This document shows positions 57,930-64,000 of a stretch of 64,000 nucleotides of DNA, piece after piece. The position numbers and the translations under genes are program-made. Numbering within the stretch: position 1 is the first letter of the stretch; each line of letters opens with the position of its first letter. The stretch is taken from positions 142,023,822-142,087,821 of the forward strand of contig NC_133658.1 of assembly GCF_037893015.1 (NCBI RefSeq), given 5' to 3'. This DNA is from Macrotis lagotis (lineage: Eukaryota > Chordata > Mammalia > Peramelemorphia > Peramelidae). The notes beneath the pieces were generated by a model, which ran no database searches, was not told the origin of the DNA, and saw nothing but the letters and a program-made list of their open reading frames with translations.

Positions 57930-58145
57930 ATCTGATAGAATGTCAGGCATATAGTCAGGAAGACTGAAATCCAAATCCTAGCTCTGTGACCCTAAGCAAG
58001 TCACTTAACTCTGTTTACCTCAGTCTCTTCATCTATAAGAATGAACCGGAGAAGAAAATGGTAATCTATTTCAGTATCTCTGCCAAGAAAATCCTAAATG
58101 CGGTCATGAAGAGTCAGAATAAATGATGCAAAATGCCTAAATAAA
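57930..58145 (+). repeat. tRNA-derived SINE
   Basis: 'gaccctaagcaagtcacttaactctgtttacctcag', 'tatctctgccaagaaaatcc', 'atgcggtcatgaagagtc'. Confidence 0.8.
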
Positions 58146-58549
58146 AATAATATTTAGATTTAGAATCATCTAACTCTTCAACTCTTAGCACATAGACTGG
58201 CACATAGGCTGGTACATAGGTACTAAATAATTGCTTATGCATTAGAGGCATATAACAAATACCAAAAAACCCCAAACAAATCCACAAATAAAAATCTGCC
58301 TTCTTGTCCTCTTAGAATTTACATTCTAATGGGGGAAATAATACATACAGGAGTTATGACTAGGAAAGATAGTTTTGGTCTGGGATGACACAGGGATGAT
58401 GGTAGAATAATCAATTGACACATACCCTTTCCAAAGAACAATAATTTCATTATTATCCCCAGAACTCAAGGTAGGTGAAAAACAGTGGAGATAAGAAGTA
58501 TTAAATGAAGAAAATGTCATGGAAGGAGCATGAAGAGTTAATATATGAA
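58146..58549. repeat. Antisense L2-like traces
   Basis: 'gctggtacataggtactaaataattgctt' and 'tgtcctcttagaatttacattctaatggggg' are short L2-type words; the rest is unassigned. Confidence 0.4.
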
Positions 58550-59440
58550 ATTAGAATTTGGGGTACAACTACTAACCCAGCTCCAGATTCTGCAAGTGAT
58601 CTCATCCCAGAGAAATACTGACCAAGGTATTAATTAAACTGGTCATTCTTTTATACCTGGGCAATCATTTGGCATGAAACTACTCCAATGCAAGAAATAA
58701 TCAGCAGTTTGAAAACTCCAGGGGACCTTTCTGTCTGAGTCTGAGTTCTGACAAACTGTCTCCCAGGGGAAAAATAGAAAGAACAATGTAGGAAGCTTTC
58801 CTTTTTAAACCCCAACTTTATTTCCTCTCCTTACTGCAGAAAACTACCAAATTCTACCCTATATCTGTATAACACTTTGTATCTGTTCTCATAAGATCTG
58901 TAAATCCTTTTCCAAACTCTTTTTATGAGATACTGTAGTTCAGATTACTCATTGTAAACATTTATACTAACTGGAAAAAGCGGGGGTTGGGGATGGCGTA
59001 GAAAGACATGCATGACTGTATGAATTTACCCTTGGCAAGGGGCACTGCCAAATCTGAGCAGGAAGGATAGTTTTACACAGCTGGAAGACAGAAATCAGCA
59101 TTGTTACCTTGTTTATTGTGTTGTCTTCCAAAGAGTTTAGAAACCCCTTTATCGGTTAAATACATCTAAATGGACTTAGGCAGTCTTCAAGGAAAGCTGT
59201 GGGACTTTGCGCAAAAATATTGCTTAGAACTTTTGAAGAGTCAGGTTATGCGGTGTATTGGACATGGAACAGTGGAGCCACTATTCTGTGACCCCTCTTT
59301 CCCCCCATCTTGGTATAGCAATATTTGTTAGGATAGCTGGTTTGTCATAATGGATCTTAGATTCTTTTATTGCTTTCATAGCATAAAGTGATATATACAA
59401 GACTTTTTTTTAAAAAATAAAGCATATATATACAAGGCCC
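58550..59440. other. Single-copy block with C/EBP palindrome, candidate TCIM enhancer
   Basis: About 0.9 kb without recognisable repeats, 3.2-4.1 kb before the TCIM start region. It holds a perfect C/EBP palindrome at 59207-59214 and several CpGs ('aagcggggg', 'atggcgtag', 'atcggtt', 'tgcggtg'). Enhancer role is inference from position and composition. Confidence 0.4.
59207..59214. promoter_or_regulatory. C/EBP consensus palindrome
   Basis: TTGCGCAA, the ideal C/EBP core. Rare by chance here because CpG is scarce. Occupancy unknown. Confidence 0.5.
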
Positions 59441-60470
59441 TGAAGGTCTTTATAATATGGAAGGGAAGAAGGGCATAAGGTACACATAAATCATAATTAT
59501 AATGCCAAAATGAGATCATTAAAGAGGTTTAAAATTCTATGTGAGGAACTGAGGAAAAGGTCTTTACCAATTGTGAGGTAAGAGTATGAAATATATGTAG
59601 TGAAAAGAATTCTCCATATAAATTAAGAGAACCTAAGTTTAATATGTTTCCTCATTTGTTAAATGAGGGGTATTGGATTAAACAACTTTTAAATTTTCTT
59701 CCTGGCTCTAGATTAATAATGCTATGATATTAGAAAAAGAATCTTGGTGGAGCCGACATTTTAATTGAATTTTAAAGGAGGGGTAGACAATATTCAGAGG
59801 ATGGGAAGAAGGTGGACATTGCAAAGGTTAAAGTTTAGAGAGAAAAGAGGTCAGCTTCAAGGAGAGAGGGAGGCAAGGAAGAGAGTAACTGAACCACAAA
59901 TTCTGAAGAAGAATCATGATGTGAAAATAGGAAAAATACAGTGGTACCAGATTACAGAGGGGTCTTGACCATCAAGGGAGCAATATAAACCCAATTTGAC
60001 TGGCAATAGAAAGTCACTGAAGGTTTTTCAGCTGAAGAGCAAAAGACCAGATCCATGTCCATGGAATTATTTCAACAACTGTGTGAAGAATAGATAAGGG
60101 GAAGGGGGCAATTGTGAAGGTGACAAGACCTTTAAGGAACCTATTAGTACAGTCACTGCAGGTGATAATGAGAACCTGTTCTTATTGGTGAGGGTACTGG
60201 GAACTGAGAAGAGTAAACAAAGGTAAAAGTGGTCTGGGAGTTGGAACTGAGACAAGTTGACCTTACTGAAGAACAACAGGGAGGGAGAGGGTGCTCCACA
60301 ATTGCCTGAAGAATACAGACTTTCCAAAAGGTGCTGTGCAGAATCTTCAAGGATTGCCACTGTCAGAATAAGAGGAGCAAGGATGGTTTTGAATTCCAGG
60401 TAAAGAAGGAAATAGTTTTAGAGTGAGGATAATAGGGAGGAATGATGTAGGAGGAACTTTTTCCTCAGTA
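59441..60470 (-). repeat. L2 LINE relic, antisense, with a MIR inside
   Basis: 'aagatggcataagg'-like then 'ttgaattttaaaggaggggtag', 'gattacagaggggtcttgacc', 'ggcaatagaaagtcactgaagg', 'gaagagcaaaagaccagatcc'. A sense MIR fragment interrupts it at about 59590-59725 ('tttcctcatttgttaaatgagggg'). Confidence 0.55.
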
Positions 60471-60518
60471 TCATAGATTGAGAGAGATCAGAGAGTATAG
60501 TAATAGAACTATTCTCTT

Positions 60519-60760
60519 TGTTGTTATTTAGTCATTTTTAGTCATATCTCACTCTTTGCAACCCATTTGGAATTTTCTTGGTGCTATTTCTTTTTTGTTT
60601 CCTCATTTTGCAGAGAAGAAACTAAGGCAAATAGGATTAAGTGACTTGCCCAGGGTCAGACAGCTACTAAGTGTCTGAGTCTGGATTTGAACTCAGGAAA
60701 ATGAGTCTTATTGATTCCAGGTCTGGTAGTCTATCCAATGTTCCTAACTGCCCCTTCTCT
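60519..60760 (-). repeat. tRNA-derived SINE, antisense
   Basis: 'gttgttatttagtcatttttagtc', 'ctctttgcaacccatttgg', 'gtgacttgcccagggtcagacagc', 'ctatccaatgttcctaactgcccc'. Confidence 0.85.
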
Positions 60761-60761
60761 T

Positions 60762-60905
60762 CATTTTTACAGTTGGGAAAATTGAGGCCAAAAACGGTTA
60801 GATCATTTTACCCAAGTTACACAGGTAGTTAAATGTGAGATTTGGATTTTAAACTCTGGTCCCCTGATTCTAAATCAAGTATCCTTTCTACTTCTCCCTA
60901 CTATA
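60762..60905 (-). repeat. MIR-type SINE, antisense
   Basis: 'tttttacagttgggaaaattgaggcc', 'cacaggtagttaaatgtgag'. Directly abuts the previous SINE. Confidence 0.65.
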
Positions 60906-61439
60906 ATCACCCCTCAGCCACACAGTTTTGAATATGTTCTGACAGATAGGAAAAAGAAGTTAAGACCAACCATTCCTTGCGCACGGCCTTTTTGAATGTA
61001 TTAGGCACAAAGGACACAGGAGTTCTTTGTGTAGCCTTGGAAAGGAAAATACCACAAGACTTCTGATATCCAAGAAAGGTGGAACTTCAGAGTTCAGGCA
61101 GTTTCTTGGGGGGTTGGGATGGGGTTGGATAAGGGTCCTCTATACATTCTGTAATATTTTGTTTGTGATATTGTGGAGAACAAGCAAGAATTGTTTGAAA
61201 GGAGAGCACCACCATGAGGCGGTGTCTTCATCAAGACAAAGAAATTGTTCTATTTGAAAGGGAAAAAAAAATCTGTCAGAGGGTTATTTGGTGTCAATCA
61301 TAAAGCAGCTGATGGTACTGCTATTTTTCCTTCACCATTTTTCAGGAGTTATGTGTGTATGTATATGTGTATATTTATATTTGTTTGCTTATTCTTATGA
61401 GATTAAAAGACATAGTATGGAATGAAAAAATGGTATTCT
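60906..61439. other. Intergenic, single-copy by eye
   Basis: No repeat core recognised; 'ccttgcgcacggcc' at 60977 carries two CpGs. The 76-codon frame at 61027-61257 opens on TTG or similar and matches nothing known. Confidence 0.35.
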
Positions 61440-62035
61440 AAGCTTGACAGTAGAAAGGTTTGCTATAAAATCTTACCTCTGACATTGATAATGGACACCT
61501 TCTAGGAGACTCTACTCATTTATAAAATTAAACATAATAATATTTACAACACTGCCCTCATAGAGTTGTTCTAGAGCTCAGAGGAGATCAGGTAAGAATG
61601 AAAACATAACATTTAAGAAATGCCAACTAGTTTTAGTGATTCCGCATGAAGAAATGTGATCAGAGTGAAAAAAGGACAAGGATCGGAGTCAAAGACTGCA
61701 AAGGATAGGGTTCTGGACCTGGAGCCTGGAAGCTCTGAGTTCAAAGTCAAACCGAGACATTTATTACTTCTTTGACCATAGGCAAATCACTTCAACTTTG
61801 TCTGCCTCAGTTTCTTCTTCTGTAAACTGGGAATAATGATACTGCCAATCTTCCATGGTTCTGAGAATAAAATAATATTCATAAAAGCTTTGGAAATATT
61901 AAATTCCATACAAACGCTAGCTATTATTATTAATCCATCTGAAATCAGGCAATGCACTTCAACATATTGAACCTCAGTTTCCTCATTTATGCCTATCTCA
62001 GAGGATGGAAGTCAGAAAACACTTTGTAAATTCTA
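61440..62035 (+). repeat. MIR-type SINE relics upstream of TCIM
   Basis: 61440-61610 (worn, 'cctcatagagttgttctagagc'), 61680-61935 (good: 'gttctggacctggagcc', 'gcctcagtttcttcttctgtaaactggg', 'gctagctattattattaa') and a trace at 61965-62035. They mark the upstream limit of the repeat-free TCIM promoter. Confidence 0.7.
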
Positions 62036-62539
62036 AGAGTGCCAGAAAAGGCAAGCTGTTACGTTGAGGTGAAGAGCAGCACATGGACTTATGTCTGGAA
62101 TAACCTGAAAATATGCTTGCAAGTTGTGCAATTTCATTGTTGCCTACATCAACTTGCCTTCTCTGCTCAGAATCGCCCAGTTTTGTAAACTTTCTTATTA
62201 ACTCTCAGAGGACTGGTTAGAGAAAGAAATGTCCAAAGGACACCGCTAAAAAAAGACTCAGCCACTCAGCCTTTTCATGGATTAGCTGAATTCTGAGTCC
62301 TGAGTTTTGTAATGTTTATTCAATTGCTGTACCTTTTGGGAGTCGGGGCACCTCAAGTTTGACACTTGTGGCTTAAGCTATCTCTCTGAAGCCAGGGCGC
62401 TTTAGTCTGTTAAATCTTTTCTTTGCAGGTTAAGAGGAGCTGTGGGTGGTGGATAATGTCATTCTACGATCCTTGACAAGAGCTCTCAGTAACCCTGTGC
62501 AAAAGAACAGGATGTTGGCAGCTGAACTGTTAAACCTGT

Positions 62540-62546
62540 CTTTGAT
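62540..62546 (+). promoter_or_regulatory. TCIM: TCF/LEF-type site
   Basis: CTTTGAT fits the TCF/LEF core. It lies about 100 bp before the predicted start. TCIM acts in Wnt/beta-catenin signalling, so feedback is conceivable, but short sites are common by chance. Confidence 0.4.
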
Positions 62547-62567
62547 TATTATTCCTTTAGATCACGG

Positions 62568-62575
62568 TGATGTCA
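62568..62575 (+). promoter_or_regulatory. TCIM: CRE-like site
   Basis: TGATGTCA differs by one base from the CRE palindrome TGACGTCA and matches an ATF/AP-1-type variant. About 70 bp before the predicted start. Confidence 0.45.
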
Positions 62576-62610
62576 CCAGAGTAATTTGAGCCGGGAGTCT
62601 TTGCACTGCC

Positions 62611-62618
62611 TTTAAATA
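62611..62618 (+). promoter_or_regulatory. TCIM: TATA-like box
   Basis: TTTAAATA, about 30 bp before the predicted transcription start (near 62641) and 115 bp before the ATG. No equally good alternative nearby. Confidence 0.6.
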
Positions 62619-62640
62619 GCAGTCCCGAGATGAGTTTTCT

Positions 62641-62725
62641 CCAGCCTCTTTAGGAGAGAGCCCAATCTGGTTAGAGCCCCTGGAGACAAAAAGCTACGAA
62701 AAGCCATCTAGCCTCTTCTTCCATC
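62641..62725 (+). other. TCIM: TCIM 5' UTR (predicted)
   Basis: About 85 bases from the start inferred from the TATA-like box. No ATG in it. It contains the in-frame stop TAG (62672-62674) and the codons that align with the human N-terminal extension. Confidence 0.6.
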
Positions 62726-63013
62726 ATGTCCACTTCGCTGAGAGTAAGCCCATCCGTCCATGGGTACCACTTTGACACCGCTGCCCGAAAGAAAGCCGTG
62801 GGCAACATCTTCGAAAACATAGATCAAGAATCCCTCCAGAGGCTCTTCAAAAACTCTGGGGACAAGAAAGCTGAGGAGAGAGCCAAGATCATCTTCTCTA
62901 TCGACCAAGATCTGGAAGAGAAGACTAGAGCTCTGATGGCCCTGAAGAAGAGGACCAAAGACAAGCTGTTTCAGTTTCTGAAACTCCGGAAATATTCGAT
63001 CAAAGTTCACTGA
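62726..63013 (+). CDS. TCIM: TCIM (TC1, C8orf4), transcriptional and immune response regulator
   Basis: Single-exon 95-residue protein that matches mammalian TCIM end to end: start MSTSLRVSPSVHGYHFDTA, middle FKNSGDKKAEERAKIIFSID, basic C-terminus LFQFLKLRKYSIKVH. In humans this small, basic, largely disordered nuclear protein binds Chibby (CBY1) and so frees beta-catenin, raising Wnt target expression; links to endothelial inflammatory responses and cancer are also reported. There is no signal peptide or membrane segment, and the last ~35 residues are rich in lysine and predicted helical. The ATG has A at -3. The human protein is 106 residues and starts 11 codons earlier; here those codons are still alignable (AAA GCT ACG AAA AGC CAT) but have no ATG, and TAG stops the frame at 62672-62674. 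So the shorter start is chosen; a non-AUG start at ACG 62696 cannot be excluded. The next gene on either side lies outside the window. Confidence 0.97.
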   Translation: MSTSLRVSPSVHGYHFDTAARKKAVGNIFENIDQESLQRLFKNSGDKKAEERAKIIFSIDQDLEEKTRALMALKKRTKDKLFQFLKLRKYSIKVH

Positions 63014-63464
63014 ACGAGTAAAGCAGGAGAGAATGGCTAAGAGGGCAAGAACTTTTAAAGAATGAAACGACGTTGGCGAGACTCTGACAACACGCCTCCT
63101 GCAGCTGCTGCTTGTCAGCCCCGGGTAAGGACCTCCAAACCCGGAGACAAACTGGCTGCATAAACTCAAAGCCATTTCACACACAGAAAAGTTGCCGGGA
63201 GAGGAGGCAGAGGCACCCCTGGCAGCCACGAGCCACTCTCCCGGTGGGAAATGACTGTTGCGAGTGTCCCAGGGACAAGAAGATTCTGCTGGGAGGCATG
63301 CCGGTGACAGCCAGAGCCAGCAGGAAGAAGCATCTATCCTATGCCACTCGGGCCGAGCCCCCCTCCCTGGGCCAGGGGACTGAGTTTCTGTCGGAACTTT
63401 TTTCAACTAGCCAGGGGGAATGCAAGAATACGTATTTACAGAATTTTTTTCTGTTGAATTTTGA

Positions 63465-63470
63465 AATAAA
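63465..63470 (+). other. TCIM: Proximal polyadenylation signal
   Basis: AATAAA, followed by an AC-rich rather than GT-rich stretch, so probably weak or alternative. Confidence 0.45.
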
Positions 63471-63936
63471 GAAACAACAACATACACACATAAACCTGCC
63501 AAGACTCAAAACTGTCTGTTGGAATGGACTTTAGAAGATCAGCAATTGATCGTTCATTTGCATTTATTAAAATGCCTTAAAAAGTACACACCATATGGGT
63601 GTGAGTAGAAACTCAAGGGACTGCCTAAAAATGGCTTCTTCAGAGCTGTCTTGCTCTGAATTTTGTCTTGCTCTTCTGCTCTATAAAGTGCTTTTTTAAA
63701 AAAAAACATATATATGTTTCTTACTGGTTGCACAAAAGTTAAAATAATTGAATGAAAGTACTGTGAAAGTCTGTTACAGATTGAAAAAAAATTTATCTGA
63801 TGCTAAACTTTGCCATGATTTAAGTTTCATAGATATTTCATTTTAATACTAGCATTTGATAATTACACTCAAAATATTTTATGAAGATGCAATAGTTTCT
63901 ATAATTTATTGTATGTGGAAAGTGACCTGCAACCAT

Positions 63937-63942
63937 AATAAA
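63937..63942 (+). other. TCIM: Distal polyadenylation signal
   Basis: AATAAA followed within 15-35 bases by a T/GT-rich element ('gtagttgatttttgtctttg'). The likelier main signal, giving an mRNA of about 1.3 kb. Confidence 0.7.
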
Positions 63943-64000
63943 TTATTATAAATGTAGTTGATTTTTGTCTTTGATACTTGACTCTTAAAAGAATACAAAA

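Larger units (their letters stand above)
62040..62640 (+). promoter_or_regulatory. TCIM: TCIM upstream promoter region
   Basis: A 600-bp repeat-free stretch leading into the gene. From about 62530 it holds a TCF/LEF-type site, a CRE-like site and a TATA-like box in that order, spaced for RNA polymerase II initiation near 62641. 'tgggtggtgg' at 62434 is one base off a GLI site. Not CpG-island-like. Confidence 0.6.
63014..63960 (+). other. TCIM: TCIM 3' UTR (predicted)
   Basis: Repeat-free, with the first half GC-richer. ATTTA pentamers at 63434-63438 and 63562-63566 may affect mRNA stability. An open frame at 63112-63534 is not translated by any recognisable criterion. The 3' end is placed after the distal AATAAA. 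Confidence 0.65.

Noticed and set aside
62708-63406. 232-codon minus-strand frame
   Set aside because: It is antisense to TCIM and its UTR, in the most GC-rich part of the window; its length follows from the codon structure of TCIM. No family resemblance.
63112-63534. 140-codon plus-strand frame after TCIM
   Set aside because: It lies in the 3' UTR, has an unrecognisable low-complexity composition and crosses the proximal AATAAA region.

Overview
The window looks like a gene desert from a marsupial genome that ends in one protein-coding gene, TCIM (TC1, C8orf4), on the plus strand at about 62.6-64.0 kb. The marsupial assignment rests on the repeats. There are many copies of a tRNA-derived SINE whose antisense form reads GGTTAAGTGGCTTGCCCAAG followed by CACACAGCTAGG, many older MIR/MAR-type SINEs, marsupial-type L1 3' ends finishing in AATAAATAAAATCTTT, and dense L2 and CR1/L3 relics. 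The young SINE with an ATTACCTAGCTGTGTG middle resembles the WSINE type of Australian marsupials; that narrower placement is inference from memory.

Layout. 1-20 kb: L2 and CR1/L3 relics, an antisense L1 3' end broken up by SINEs (4.6-5.9 kb), a CpG-bearing unique block (7.8-8.2 kb), (TA)n and (TC)n tracts, and a long L2 relic from 14.4 to 16.4 kb that still shows the YADD motif of its reverse transcriptase. 19-25 kb: an L2 relic with SINEs nested up to three deep, a unique block, and a ~150-bp sequence present twice 964 bp apart. 25-38 kb: mostly single-copy AT-rich DNA with scattered SINEs, an unidentified decayed coding fragment at 26.1 kb, and unique blocks at 33.3 and 36.7 kb. 38-50 kb: a ~210-bp sequence present twice on either side of an L2, purine-rich tracts and many microsatellites. 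50-55 kb: two 5'-truncated plus-strand L1 insertions with recognisable target-site duplications. 55-62 kb: more CR1/L3, L2 and SINE relics, then a single-copy block at 58.6-59.4 kb holding a perfect C/EBP palindrome.

TCIM is a single-exon gene. Its proximal promoter has a TCF/LEF site, a CRE-like site and a TATA-like box, followed by a 95-codon frame and a ~0.95-kb 3' UTR with two AATAAA signals. The protein matches mammalian TCIM along its length but starts at the methionine that is residue 12 in the human protein; the human upstream ATG is absent and an in-frame stop lies 51 bases upstream. No other real gene was found. The remaining open frames are short, often lack an ATG, and lie in repeats or antisense to TCIM. 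I saw no CRISPR array, RNA gene or evidence of a novel multi-gene system. The items most worth checking are the TCIM start, the single-copy blocks as candidate enhancers, the two local duplications, the decayed coding fragment at 26.1 kb and the odd patch inside the first L1.
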